DNA of 64,000 bases from Paenibacillus terricola (GTDB lineage: Bacteria; Bacillota; Bacilli; Paenibacillales; Paenibacillaceae): the NCBI RefSeq assembly GCF_014779765.1, contig NZ_JACXZA010000003.1:868001-932000 (forward strand), written 5' to 3'. The notes beneath the pieces are model-generated. The model was not told the origin of the DNA. It did no database searches and saw only the letters and a program-made list of their open reading frames with translations. Made by a program: the position numbers and the translations under genes. Below, in pieces: positions 33,301 to 42,191 of the stretch (position 1 is its first letter; each line of letters starts with the position of its first letter).

Positions 33301-36166
33301 AATCGCTTGTAGTCACATTACCTGCCGGAGAGATAGACTGTGTTAACCAACCGAGTACATTATACTTCTGTGTCGTTACGTTGCCTTCCGGATCGGTAAT
33401 TGTCGCGACGTTGCCATTTACATCATAGGTGTAGGAGGTTACGTTGCCCTCTGGATCGGTCTCAGACTTCAATAATCCCTGTACTTTATAACCAAGCCTT
33501 TGCGATTCCGCAGCCGAGTAGTACGCTTTCGTTGTGATCGCGAATTTCGAGGTGTCTGCCGACATATCGTACTCGTCCGTTCCGTTTATCGGTTGTACCT
33601 GTTGAAGGAGATTGATCCCGTTGGCATCATAGATCCAATAGGTCATGTTCCCCATCTCATCCTTCTCCGATGTTTCGTTGTTCTTAGCGTCATACGTATA
33701 TGCGGAGACACTTCCATCCGGATTGACAATGTTTGTAATGTTACCGCTCGCATCCCTTACGTATTCCCACTTGTTCCCATAACGATCTGTGATAAAGTGC
33801 TCGAGGCCGTATTTGTTGACGCCACTGGCATCGCGGTAATAGTCCACGGTTGCGATTTTGCCTTCAGCGTCCTGTGTCTTGATGACATACATTTCGCTGT
33901 CATACCATTTCACCGTCGTACGGTTGTTAATATCTATGATCGTCGTTTTACGGTTACTGGCATCATACGTGTATGTCTTGACATTTCCATAGACATCGAT
34001 GTATTTGGTAACCTTATTGTTGTCAGTGCTGGAAGCATTATGATTGTAAGTAATCGAATCTGTTAAGGTCTGTGCATTATCCTTGATCGAGTTCAAGAAG
34101 CCGGATCCATCGTATCCGTAGGTCGCCGTTACTTGACCGAGCGGGTCGGTGACCGTCGTCAACCTGTTCTGCGTATCGTAGGAGTAGGTAATCTTCCTCT
34201 TCATCGGATCGGTGATGCTCACGATATATCCAGCCGGATTATAGGCGATTGTAAAAGTACGGCCAACCGTATCCGATACATTCGTAATTCGCCCGTTACC
34301 GTCCACTCCGATCGATATCATATTGCCGTTCCGGTCCTTCATCCATGACAGAATACCCGCTGGACTGAAGTTGTACGTGTAAGAATCCATCGTGGTCATA
34401 ATATGACTGCCGTCGCTTTGCTTCTCCAACGTGCTGATCGAATCGTTGGCTGTATACGTGCCATTCGTGTTCTTCACGAACATCTGGGAGCGACCGTTCG
34501 GCAATCTCGCTACCATTAAATTAGCGTTAGTGGTATCAGGCTTCAGGCTGCCTTCGAATCCGAACGTCCAGCCTCTGCCCATCGAGCTCGTCGTTCGATC
34601 ATCCTTGGAGTTGTAGGTTCGACTGAGATCGACTGTGAAGCCGGGAGCCGACAACGACATATCTACAAACATCTTCGAGTAATTGCCAGTTGTAACGGAT
34701 ACGCCTTCCTCGCCATAATGAATTTGCTCTTGAAGCTTCGGGTCGATCGAAACAGCGAGCGTATCAAGCAATCCATCAGCAGTTGGCGTTTCTCCGTCGA
34801 TGACTTCAGCAGTTCCTTGCTGTATCGTACTGTTCTCCAGTGCTTCGATCGCCTTGTTGACCTGTACAATGCCTCCAGTTGCCGTCTTGCCCGTAAGTGC
34901 AGCCAGTGGAGTCGTACCTGCCTTCACGCGGCCTGCAATCTGCTCAGCGGTGAGGTCTGGGAACTGGCTTTGCACAAGCGCGGCAATGCCGGCTACCATT
35001 GGCGCAGCTGCAGAAGTTCCACTCTGGAAGCCGTACTGCTCTTCCGGCAGCGTGCTCAAGATACCTTCTCCTGGAGCCGCAACGTCGATATTCGCTCCAT
35101 AGTTCGAGAATGATGCCAGCTTTCCTGTATTGTCTAATGCAGCGACCGACACCACATTAGGCAGTGAATAAGCAGCCGGATATACAGGATTGATCGTACT
35201 GTTCTGTCCGTTATTGCCTGCTGCGGCGATGAAGAGAATGCCGCTTTGCATGATTGCATCCTTCAAAGCAGGGTTCGCATCCGTACTGCCGAAGCTGGCA
35301 TTTATGATTTTGACACTCATCTGCTTCGCATAAGCAATCGCTTCGATGGCATCGGATGTATAGCCCGTTTTGCCGGCGATGAATTTCAGCGGCAGCAGCG
35401 TTACATTAGGCGCAACGCCGCGAATGCCGATTTCATTCGCGCTTGCGGCGATAATGCCCGCCGTATGCGTGCCGTGCTTGTCATCGGATGCGCTGTCGTA
35501 TACGGTATTATCGTCGTTGGCGAAGTCCCAGCCGTAGACGTCGTCGATATAGCCGTTGCCGTCATCGTCGATTCCATTGCCAGCAATTTCGTTTCGGTTG
35601 ACGTATATCCGTTCGGACAGATCAGGATGTTGAATATCGATTCCCGTGTCAAGCACACCTATTAGCGTCGAAGCCGTTCCAAGCGTCGTACCCCACGCCT
35701 TCGTCACGCCGATATCAACGCCAGGTACACCTTTGCTGTAACCGACGCTTTGGCCTGTGTTGGACAAGCCCCATTCCTCAGCAAACCGCTCGTCCGTCGG
35801 CACATCAGCAGCCGTGAGCAAATAGTTCGGCTGCGCGTAGACGACATCCGGGTCGCTCTTCAGCTCTGCTATTGTCTTATTCAGATCGTCAGTCTCACCG
35901 ATCTCGATGACTTCTGCACCGGACTGGCGCAGCTTGCGCTTGGACTCCATCTTGCCGAGCTTCAGCTTCGACTTCACTCTTGACCGGACATTCTGCCCCT
36001 TTTCATTGCTCTTATATTTCACGATGATTTCAGTTTTCGAACGCGCTGCCGGCTTCGACGAGGAACTGGCATTTTGCGCGTAGACATGGCTAAAGTCTTG
36101 GAGCGGCAGCCCGCAGACGAGTATGAGCGCGAGCACTGTCGCAAGTATACGCTGGAATAGATTCAT
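27374..36166 (-). CDS. Secreted polymorphic toxin: subtilisin (S8), Rhs/YD repeats, PG-binding, Hint and barnase-like C-terminal toxin
   Basis: A 2930-residue exported protein. Domains in order: signal peptide (1-30); I9-like propeptide (about 45-115, ending VVYAQPNYLL); subtilisin domain (about 130-445) with the full triad Asp173 (VLDTGID), His231 (HGTHTAG) and Ser385 (SGTSAAAPM); a DUF6531-like strand region (about 485-560); some 1800 residues of YD/Rhs repeats; the Rhs core end ([20 protein letters not shown], to about 2413); PG_binding_1 (about 2415-2475); Thr/Lys linker; Hint domain (about 2693-2826) from CECFTAGT to IWVHN, the autocleavage site; and a toxin of about 104 residues. The tip has an E-R-H set (SLEWDVPGT, HRIL, NHDYSKPRLF) like barnase/RNase T1. 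The start has GGGAGG. It follows the RCC1/Fn3 gene by 44 bases and precedes the barstar immunity gene. Confidence 0.9.
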   Translation of the reverse strand: MNLFQRILATVLALILVCGLPLQDFSHVYAQNASSSSKPAARSKTEIIVKYKSNEKGQNVRSRVKSKLKLGKMESKRKLRQSGAEVIEIGETDDLNKTIAELKSDPDVVYAQPNYLLTAADVPTDERFAEEWGLSNTGQSVGYSKGVPGVDIGVTKAWGTTLGTASTLIGVLDTGIDIQHPDLSERIYVNRNEIAGNGIDDDGNGYIDDVYGWDFANDDNTVYDSASDDKHGTHTAGIIAASANEIGIRGVAPNVTLLPLKFIAGKTGYTSDAIEAIAYAKQMSVKIINASFGSTDANPALKDAIMQSGILFIAAAGNNGQNSTINPVYPAAYSLPNVVSVAALDNTGKLASFSNYGANIDVAAPGEGILSTLPEEQYGFQSGTSAAAPMVAGIAALVQSQFPDLTAEQIAGRVKAGTTPLAALTGKTATGGIVQVNKAIEALENSTIQQGTAEVIDGETPTADGLLDTLAVSIDPKLQEQIHYGEEGVSVTTGNYSKMFVDMSLSAPGFTVDLSRTYNSKDDRTTSSMGRGWTFGFEGSLKPDTTNANLMVARLPNGRSQMFVKNTNGTYTANDSISTLEKQSDGSHIMTTMDSYTYNFSPAGILSWMKDRNGNMISIGVDGNGRITNVSDTVGRTFTIAYNPAGYIVSITDPMKRKITYSYDTQNRLTTVTDPLGQVTATYGYDGSGFLNSIKDNAQTLTDSITYNHNASSTDNNKVTKYIDVYGNVKTYTYDASNRKTTIIDINNRTTVKWYDSEMYVIKTQDAEGKIATVDYYRDASGVNKYGLEHFITDRYGNKWEYVRDASGNITNIVNPDGSVSAYTYDAKNNETSEKDEMGNMTYWIYDANGINLLQQVQPINGTDEYDMSADTSKFAITTKAYYSAAESQRLGYKVQGLLKSETDPEGNVTSYTYDVNGNVATITDPEGNVTTQKYNVLGWLTQSISPAGNVTTSDYDLNGRVIRTTLDQGQTTRTLYDSLGRTIQVTKPNQYVYASDQLNNATPTNVYSSTAGARYTYYPSGKMKTATDELGNLTSYEYDIYGNLTYETRPNNSQYVYQYDVMNRQKSISFKTSPDAISVLQRTYTYDILANGNWQKQETIYLNDTETAVTTWICDYNGNEIERQNADGGSIKTIYNPNKTVRAVTDARGNTTSYAYDGLKRQTDAWVPLDKGSYQYTHTTYDRSGHTLAVKRGKDSVPLFNVPVSDRLISDLYTYDGNGHVTSMTNSSGSKTAYKYDPDGNMQRKDEYTGESEASTTYFAYNELGLEVSQKQAIRAGDLAGSSYADNSVILLDTRKEYDANGNLTAVIAPDGVRTSYTYDALNRQISMSVSATNEQGMPATKKTTTTYDWQGNPLVVTDPLGYTTSKSYNEKGLLVKETNPQGGVSFYAYDNAGRRTNEVSALNYDSTKTLDQMTRTETVYDTMGRIKAVIEKFNNKTYSGSAWSSVWTEAVTKAYQYDENGNVIKELDGEGYAFGVGKTIDARIQSGYGTTTRYNAANLPITVVDPVSRERGLKYTKAYTYDGMGRQLTETDANGVVKTKGYDDAGRVIKEGIRNAASAPEIMLHAKSYDLAGRLIGTTDANGNITKYTYNSFNLVQSQTDPGDSTIGSYTVYRQYDSRGRLTSEKDSNGKINLFTYDQVGNQIGKSEQDANGRNIIESSTAYDLNGNQRFVKDANGNQTEYVYDNLNRLLQQKVTVTDLVNGAAIQTTSYSYDKNGNKLTETDWRGNKTSFAYDDKNRLYQTTDANNVVIEKLEYNFNDSQIYSRDALNNLTKFSYDRNNKLLSTTDPLGNVSFNSYDYVGNMAAKTDGAGNTTQYQYDILNRLSTVIDPLGNQTRYTYDWNGNKLSQTDGNGHITMFEYNAGNKVARRIDDGGSMIDAAGKAVSDATKIESYWYTPNGSLLKKADRNGNITEYVYDIHGRMLSETVTGATLNNVPIVERQHSYTYDNNGNMLTMKDATGTTTRTYDERNRNITKSVPKLGTSTYRYDVVTGLTAGYRSEITTDVKGNVTTKIFDKVDRLVSAASGSNQPVVYTYNNDGTRKTVEYPSGLKEAYTYSANKQLTLLQNLNGSTVMDSYSYTYDSAGNQKTKTETINGVSKGTTTYSYDQLNRMASLQEPSGKKTVYQYDGAGNRLNETVSGTANNSNTEYSYNNQNWLTSTRTVKATGEAEVYTYTYDSNGNMVGKSIEKSKAFDPNNIVAPTFGAFISGQENQNARISDIVGGTAYFQYDVWNQMIKTTSAGSTSEYAYNAQGYRTSKKVNGVTSLYLYEADKIVLETDGSGKQTAFNLYGTNLLMRTMGTDLYYYLYNGHADVTALVNTAGEIKASYYYDAFGVVLESTGTISNPIRYAGYQYDQESSLYYLNARYYDPKIARFLSEDTYRGQMDDPLSLNLYTYVNNEPIMYTDPTGHTTIKQGQSGDAIKAIQEKLVKAGYDVSTDGKFGPKTAAAVKQFQKDMGIKADGVVGNQTLSILGAASTTANAPDYVKQAALASAKQAKSGDISSDTILMSGETFQKALSQIEETRAKVEAVTHSSAVVQTKVVNNTVQITGVKTTPKPTTTTKSTTTVNAKATTTGKSSTANANGSSLGNNILGTLATGASYAYDFLIGDDLNTINDPNASWGLKTVALVSIGLNLIPGEGQLAKIGGKALLKTTGKEVVQVAEKETVQVLSKPAAKEVGSTTKQLINACECFTAGTMVITLEGEKNIEDIEVGDKVLSKSEETGEVAYKEVTATFNHETDNIYRIHVGDQTIEATFNHPFYVMGKGWTFVKDLRPGDLLVQSDGNTLKIDSKELVHKYVTVYNMTVDEFHTYFVSDLGIWVHNTNCKLSSPNPVPGSIRNQYEEINLGNGTPRIDSTTGQQTIFNANELKQGAPNNVWSGSLEWDVPGTSHRILQRPDGRLGYVLNHDYSKPRLFPGPWYPDGPTK
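28434..29282 (-). repeat. Long repeat shared by the resident Rhs gene and orphan module 1
   Basis: This 849-bp segment is near identical to 25424-26272 (constant offset 3010; only scattered mismatches). It encodes the end of the Rhs core, the peptidoglycan-binding domain and the linker, the stretch a homologous crossover would use to swap the tip. Confidence 0.9.
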
Positions 36167-36210
36167 AGTTTCCTCCCATAAATAACAAATAATTGCATGA
36201 AGATGCTACA

Positions 36211-39200
36211 TTACCCGTTGATATATACCGTGTAGGAAAGCGATGAGCCTCCCGTATACTTGGCTTTCATCTTAATACTGTTAATAACGCCGCTCCACGA
36301 TTCGCCAGGGTTAACGACCTTGTTCGTTGTGAATGTAATTTCGCCAGGCTTGAATTCCGTTACGACGATATCCGTCCCTTGAATTGGCCCGGTTGTGAGT
36401 TCTGGCGCACCAGTCAGCGTCGACAAGTCGATGATATCGATAGCATTGGCATCATACGTCACCTTCAAGGTGTAATGGCTGAAATCGATAACGTCCTTCG
36501 CCACTAAACCAAGGTCGACCGTATTCGCCTTGGTCAATCTGGCAGTGAGCGCGTTGTTGATAATAAGTCCCGTCCATGCCCCCGTACCTGCTTGGTTGCG
36601 AACGCGTACGCGGTACTTGTGCTCGGAACCTGCCGCCAAGCGGCGATGCTGGTACTCATTCTTCAGTCCAAGATCGATGACTTGTCCGTCTACCTCGATA
36701 TCGTAGCCAATAGCTGTCGGATCGACATCCCACTTCACGGTGGCGATGCTGCCTGCCGATGTGATCACGACATGCGCAGGGAGACCCGGCGATTCTGGCA
36801 GTGTTCTCATCGCGATGACCGCGGTCCAGTCCCCTACGACTGCATCCGTCTTCGAGCGAACTCGATATGTATGCGGGGAGAACGGATCGAGCATCGCATC
36901 CGTATATGTCGTGGAATTGAAATTATCGATTACCGCCAAGCCGTCTATTTCGATATCATAGCTGGCCACCCCCGATACGGAGCTCCAACTGATCGTGATA
37001 TAATTGTTGCCTGCGAGAGCATTAACCCCGCTTGGTGCAGCCGGCTTGGCAGGCAGTGTCTTCGTTGACACAGTCTTGCTCCATCCACTGAACCCTGCGT
37101 TTCCTTGCGCTCGTACACGGTAGGTGTGTGTTGTTTCCGGAAGCAGGCTATTCTTCGTAAACGCAGGTGAGCCAAGCCCAGAAGTCGCAACACCATCGAA
37201 CTCGACCGTATAACTCGAAGCGCCTTCGACTGGCGTCCATACAAGCTGAATCGACGTATCCTGCACATAATCGATGACGCCGCTTGGTGTTGGAAGCTGG
37301 TTAGTCGTTAGAGATAGCACCGTACTCCATGCGCTAGTGCCGATTTCATTCGCCGAGCGTATCCGATATTGATGCGTCGAACCGGGGATGAGACTTGTCA
37401 TTTCCGAGAAGTTAGCGTTGCTATTGTTGTAGACGATGCCGTCCGCTTCCACCTCGTAATAAACAGCATCGGGAACCGCGTTCCAGGTCAGATTCACTTT
37501 CTTATCAGACGCTTCACCCGCTAGTCCGCCTGGCACACTCGGTGCGCTAGTTGTCGTAGTAATCGACTTCAGCGCAGTCCATACGCCGTTACCTCCAGCA
37601 TTAAATGCCCTGATTCGGTATACATGCTGCGATCCTGGAAGAAGATCGACAGCTTTGAAAGACAATAAGTTTCCGTTGTTCTGAATCTCTCCATCCCATT
37701 CGACTTCATATCCAACCGCTCCTGTAACACTACCCCATTGGATCGTTGCCGTCCGAGCGGTAGAAGTTGCCGTAATGCTTGTTGGTGCAATAGGTACAGC
37801 GATTAAAGTCCGAGCGGTCACCAACCCGCTCATCGCACCAGTGATTGTTCCATTCATGGCGCGAACGCGATACGTATGCACCGTATTGGCGGTCAATCCG
37901 CTATGAACATATGACAGATTCGAGCCGACATCTACTAGCGTTGCGTTCCCGTCCACCTCAATCTGATAACCCGTAGCATCGCTTACCGGCTGCCAAGAGA
38001 CTATCACGGAGGACACGGCCGGTTTCGCCTTTACGTTCTTCGGCGCTGCTGGAGGCGCAGCCGAAGTACCTGTCGAGATCGTTGTGATCAAAGGACCAGA
38101 CTCGACGCCGTCTTGGTTTCTAGTCTTGATTTGGATTTTGTATGATTTCATTGCCGTTAAGCCGGTGATGGTGATCTTCTTGCTCGGGATCGTGATCCAG
38201 ACGTCACCGGAGCCCAGCTTGCCATCGCTCGTTAAACTTTTGTTACCGACAAGAATTTGATATTCCGTATTCGTCGGGTTCGTATCGGACAGGGTCAACT
38301 GTACGCTACTCGTCGACAACAACGATGTTGAAAGCGTTGGAATTGCCGCAAGCGTGTACGTGGTTAGAGATTCGGATGCTATCGTACCGTCTGCTATCTT
38401 ATATTCCAACTTAACGGGAATCTTTTGATTTGGACTAAACCCGCTTATGGTATAGGTGGCTTGGTTGTTATACCAGCTTGATACGCTTGTGTTAATCGTA
38501 ATTCGAATCGGAACGGACGAATCTGCAGTTGTCGCCGTTACTTGAATACTGCTCGCTGTTGGTGTAATCTCGTATTTGCGTTGTTTACTCACGTTATCAA
38601 CCGAATAGGATTGGGTCTTTGTCAGTTTCTGCAGCCCATCGCTCACTTGAAACTTTAACGTGTGAGCGCCATCCGAGAGCTGTCCGGCATCGAATCGTTC
38701 GAAATTGATTTGATCGACTGATCCCGTAAGCTTAACGTTTCTCGTCTCTCTTGGTATTTGCTCATTGTCGACATAATAGCTTACCGAGACGGTCGTTCCG
38801 ACCGTGCCTGATAGCCGTACACTTGGCGCGACAATGCGTTCGGTGAACTTCACAACTTCCGGGCTTAAGCGATTACCCGAATAGTCGTATCCCCATTCCT
38901 GTATAGTTCCGTTATTAAGTAAAGCCAGCGTATGTGATGCGCCTGCATCTATTTGGGCAACATCAGACAAGCTCAGAACCGTTGTCGGAATACTCTTCGT
39001 TGTTGTGTCTCCGAATCCCAACTGTCCATAAACGTTAAAGCCCCATCCCTTAACAGAACCATCATCTAAGATAGCAAAACTATGCGAATTGCCCGCAGCG
39101 AGTTGCTTTACATTACTCAAATTAGTTAGGACAGTAGGTGTCGTACGTTGTAACCCATCGCTAATTCCTAATTGATAGGATCCGTTATATCCCCACACCT

Positions 39201-42129
39201 TAACCGTACCATCATAGGCTAATGCCATGGTATAGTTCGATCCAATTGCAAGTTGTTTCACGTCGTTCAAGCCCGCAATAACCGTCGGTGAGGTTCGTAC
39301 GGAAGTATCACCAACTCCAAGCTGACCACTCTCATTGCTCCCCCATCCTTTGATCGTTCCATCCCCCATCCATGCAAAGGCAATAGATCCACCAGCGAAA
39401 ATTTGCTGAACACCGATCATTCCTGTCATTACTACAGGCACGTTTCGGTTAGTCGTGTCCCCTAGACCAAGCTGTCCTGAGGCATTATATCCCCATGTTT
39501 TTACAGTTCCATCACTCAATAACGCAACGGAAAAGTTTGTTCCTGCAGCAACGGCTTTGACATTGGAAAGACCGCTAATCTGTATGGGCGATAGTCGACT
39601 CGTTGTATCGCCCACTCCAAGCTGGCCATACGAGTTATTGCCCCAAGCCTTTACGGTTCCATCTGATAACAGCGCAAGCACATGGGAGGAGGAAGCTGCA
39701 AACTGCTTAACATTTGCTATTCCTGTTATGGTTGTCGGACTTAACCGATTGGTTGTATCGCCAAGCCCTAGTTGACCGTCGGAATTTAATCCCCACACTC
39801 GAATCGATCCGTCACTCAGCAAGGTGTAGCTGGAGTTACCTGTAGCCAGCATTTGCTTGACTGTCCCGTCAATGGCAATTTTCACCGGATTCTTACGACT
39901 AGAAGTATCGCCGAGTCCTAACTGACCATAACCGTTATCTCCCCAAGATTTAATTTGTCCGTCCGTCGTCACGGCGACTGAGAAGTTGTATCCTGCAACT
40001 GCCTGTTTTACATTACCCACATTCGGAATGGATACTGGAGATAATTGCTGTGTTGTATGACCTAACCCTAATTGACCACTGAAATTGTCTCCCCATCCCT
40101 TCATAGAACCATCCATTAGCACTGCTAGAGCGTAATAGTTGCCCGCTGCGATTTGCGCGACACTCGTTAATCCCGATAAAGTAGTTGGGTTTAATCGATT
40201 AGCCGTATCCCCCAATCCTAACTGACCATAAACGTTATAACCCCACACCTTAACGGTCCCATCAGCAAGAATTGCATACACAGACGATTCCCCGGCATAA
40301 ATTTGGCTAACACTTGTTAGCCCGGGAATGTTGGTCGGTACTAAACGCGATGTTGTATCGCCCAGTCCCAATTGACCGTTAGTGTTGTATCCCCATGCTT
40401 TGACCGTTCCGTCCTGCATGAGCGCCAGCGAGAAGTTTCCGCCGGCCGCAATCTGCTTTACTCCGCTTAATTCAATTGCTGTAGGCGAATAACGGCTTGT
40501 AGTATCATTAATCCCTGCTTGACCATAGCCGTTAAATCCCCACGACTTCACTGAACCGTCTTGCATGAGAGCCAACGCGAAGCTTGTGCCAGCGGCCAGC
40601 TGCTTCACACCGCTTAAGCCCGTTACTACAGCCGGCGCCGTCCTATTAGTTGTATCACCTAAACCCAGCTGTCCATAAGCATTGTATCCCCAGCTCTTAA
40701 CGGTGCCATCTTCAAGCAGCACTGCCGTAAAATAAGCACCTTCGACGATTTGCCTAACATTCCCGATTCCTGATACGTTCACGGGGGTGCTCCTGTTCAG
40801 CGTATCGCCGATTCCTAGCTGCCCGTAATTGTTATATCCCCAAGTTTTCAAAGTTCCACCTGCATATAACGATGCATGATAAGAGGAGAAACCTGCGTAA
40901 ACATTCATCGTATTGAGTCTGTCCGCATCAAGAACTTCCATTTGGAGCGGAACGCCAATCAACTGCAAGTTAGGGACCAGTGTTGGAACTAACCTATTCG
41001 TAGAATCTGACAGTCCAAGTTGATAGTAGCTGTTATATCCCATCGCCTTGACGGAATAATTACTGGAGACTAGGAAGGAGAAGCTATTATACATGCTGGT
41101 TACCGCATATTTAATATTAGACTCCGATGCTAGAGTGATCGGCGTATAAGAGGTCGATGTGTTTCCTGTTCCTGCTTGACCATAATAGTTATAGCCCCAG
41201 GTTTTTACGGTACCATTAGACAGTGTAGCGATGCTGTTATAATTACCGCCGGTAATTTGCGTCACACCTGTCAATCCAGGCACGACAGACGGCGTGTTCA
41301 TTGCCGTCGTATTTCCAAGCCCAAGCTCTCCGTAGACATTGCTCCCCCAAGTCCTTACCGTTCCATCATTGAGAACAGCGAGGCTGTGGTAGCTTCCAGT
41401 TGCAACCTGCATGACGTCCGTCAGTCCAGGTACAAGTGTCGGTGTCATTGACATCGCATTATGACCTAAGCCTAATTGACCATTGCCGTTATATCCCCAA
41501 CTCCTAACTGTCCCGTCATTTAACAGAGCAAGCATGAAATTGTTACCTGCCGCTATTTGTTTGACATCGGTCAGACCAGGAACCAATGTAGGCGATGTCG
41601 CCGTATACGTCGTTCCTAATCCAAGCTGTCCATAGCCGTTATTTCCCCATATCTTGACCGTTCCATCACTCAGCAGCGCAGCGGCGAACCCGTTTCCTGC
41701 CATGATCTGAACAACATTCGACAATCCCGGAATGGTCGTTGGCGTGTATCTTGTTGACGTATCGGGAAATCCAAGCTGATAGCTACCTCCATATCCCCAT
41801 GATTTGACGGTGCCATCGTTAATTAATGCATATGAGGAAGTCCCACCCGAAGCTACAGAAACGACATTGTCTAGATTCGGAATCTCTTGTGGTGCCGTAA
41901 TGTACGTTGAATTTGTTCCAAGCTCATAATTATTGCCATAACCGACAGTTATGACTTTTCCATCATTGCGAACGAACAGCGTGTAATTGCTACCGGCAGC
42001 TATTCCGTTCGGTTGTACGAACTTTCCGCTGATTGCCGCTTCTGCTCGATCTGGTTTGGCAAAGAAAGACATGCTCTGAACAATTACTAGTATAGCTAGT
42101 ACCCAACTAATCGATTTTCTCCAATTCAA
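36211..42129 (-). CDS. Giant secreted RCC1-repeat / fibronectin III protein with cohesin-like end
   Basis: A 1972-residue exported protein with a signal peptide (WVLAILVIVQSMSF). I count 21 RCC1 units of about 50 residues, each with the core SWGYNxxGQLGLGDT: seven, then a short linker (QMEVLDADRLNTM), then fourteen. That is enough for three seven-bladed propellers. After about residue 1100 there are strand-rich sections and then about seven fibronectin type III domains (units ending HTYRVRA, HVYRIRA, HQYRIRS and similar). A C-terminal domain follows that looks cohesin-like (LTKANTVDLGLVAKD, then TFTTNKVVNPGESWSGVIN). The start is TTG at 42129: the aligned ATG start of the neighbouring paralogue and GAGGAG 12 bases upstream support it. 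It is probably cell-surface or extracellular and is the likely cotranscribed partner of the Rhs toxin. Confidence 0.85.
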   Translation of the reverse strand: MNWRKSISWVLAILVIVQSMSFFAKPDRAEAAISGKFVQPNGIAAGSNYTLFVRNDGKVITVGYGNNYELGTNSTYITAPQEIPNLDNVVSVASGGTSSYALINDGTVKSWGYGGSYQLGFPDTSTRYTPTTIPGLSNVVQIMAGNGFAAALLSDGTVKIWGNNGYGQLGLGTTYTATSPTLVPGLTDVKQIAAGNNFMLALLNDGTVRSWGYNGNGQLGLGHNAMSMTPTLVPGLTDVMQVATGSYHSLAVLNDGTVRTWGSNVYGELGLGNTTAMNTPSVVPGLTGVTQITGGNYNSIATLSNGTVKTWGYNYYGQAGTGNTSTSYTPITLASESNIKYAVTSMYNSFSFLVSSNYSVKAMGYNSYYQLGLSDSTNRLVPTLVPNLQLIGVPLQMEVLDADRLNTMNVYAGFSSYHASLYAGGTLKTWGYNNYGQLGIGDTLNRSTPVNVSGIGNVRQIVEGAYFTAVLLEDGTVKSWGYNAYGQLGLGDTTNRTAPAVVTGLSGVKQLAAGTSFALALMQDGSVKSWGFNGYGQAGINDTTSRYSPTAIELSGVKQIAAGGNFSLALMQDGTVKAWGYNTNGQLGLGDTTSRLVPTNIPGLTSVSQIYAGESSVYAILADGTVKVWGYNVYGQLGLGDTANRLNPTTLSGLTSVAQIAAGNYYALAVLMDGSMKGWGDNFSGQLGLGHTTQQLSPVSIPNVGNVKQAVAGYNFSVAVTTDGQIKSWGDNGYGQLGLGDTSSRKNPVKIAIDGTVKQMLATGNSSYTLLSDGSIRVWGLNSDGQLGLGDTTNRLSPTTITGIANVKQFAASSSHVLALLSDGTVKAWGNNSYGQLGVGDTTSRLSPIQISGLSNVKAVAAGTNFSVALLSDGTVKTWGYNASGQLGLGDTTNRNVPVVMTGMIGVQQIFAGGSIAFAWMGDGTIKGWGSNESGQLGVGDTSVRTSPTVIAGLNDVKQLAIGSNYTMALAYDGTVKVWGYNGSYQLGISDGLQRTTPTVLTNLSNVKQLAAGNSHSFAILDDGSVKGWGFNVYGQLGFGDTTTKSIPTTVLSLSDVAQIDAGASHTLALLNNGTIQEWGYDYSGNRLSPEVVKFTERIVAPSVRLSGTVGTTVSVSYYVDNEQIPRETRNVKLTGSVDQINFERFDAGQLSDGAHTLKFQVSDGLQKLTKTQSYSVDNVSKQRKYEITPTASSIQVTATTADSSVPIRITINTSVSSWYNNQATYTISGFSPNQKIPVKLEYKIADGTIASESLTTYTLAAIPTLSTSLLSTSSVQLTLSDTNPTNTEYQILVGNKSLTSDGKLGSGDVWITIPSKKITITGLTAMKSYKIQIKTRNQDGVESGPLITTISTGTSAAPPAAPKNVKAKPAVSSVIVSWQPVSDATGYQIEVDGNATLVDVGSNLSYVHSGLTANTVHTYRVRAMNGTITGAMSGLVTARTLIAVPIAPTSITATSTARTATIQWGSVTGAVGYEVEWDGEIQNNGNLLSFKAVDLLPGSQHVYRIRAFNAGGNGVWTALKSITTTTSAPSVPGGLAGEASDKKVNLTWNAVPDAVYYEVEADGIVYNNSNANFSEMTSLIPGSTHQYRIRSANEIGTSAWSTVLSLTTNQLPTPSGVIDYVQDTSIQLVWTPVEGASSYTVEFDGVATSGLGSPAFTKNSLLPETTHTYRVRAQGNAGFSGWSKTVSTKTLPAKPAAPSGVNALAGNNYITISWSSVSGVASYDIEIDGLAVIDNFNSTTYTDAMLDPFSPHTYRVRSKTDAVVGDWTAVIAMRTLPESPGLPAHVVITSAGSIATVKWDVDPTAIGYDIEVDGQVIDLGLKNEYQHRRLAAGSEHKYRVRVRNQAGTGAWTGLIINNALTARLTKANTVDLGLVAKDVIDFSHYTLKVTYDANAIDIIDLSTLTGAPELTTGPIQGTDIVVTEFKPGEITFTTNKVVNPGESWSGVINSIKMKAKYTGGSSLSYTVYING

Positions 42130-42191
42130 ATGACTCAGCTCTCCTCTGCACCTATTTCGTTCATCAATAGTTCACCTCAAGCGCTTTATAT

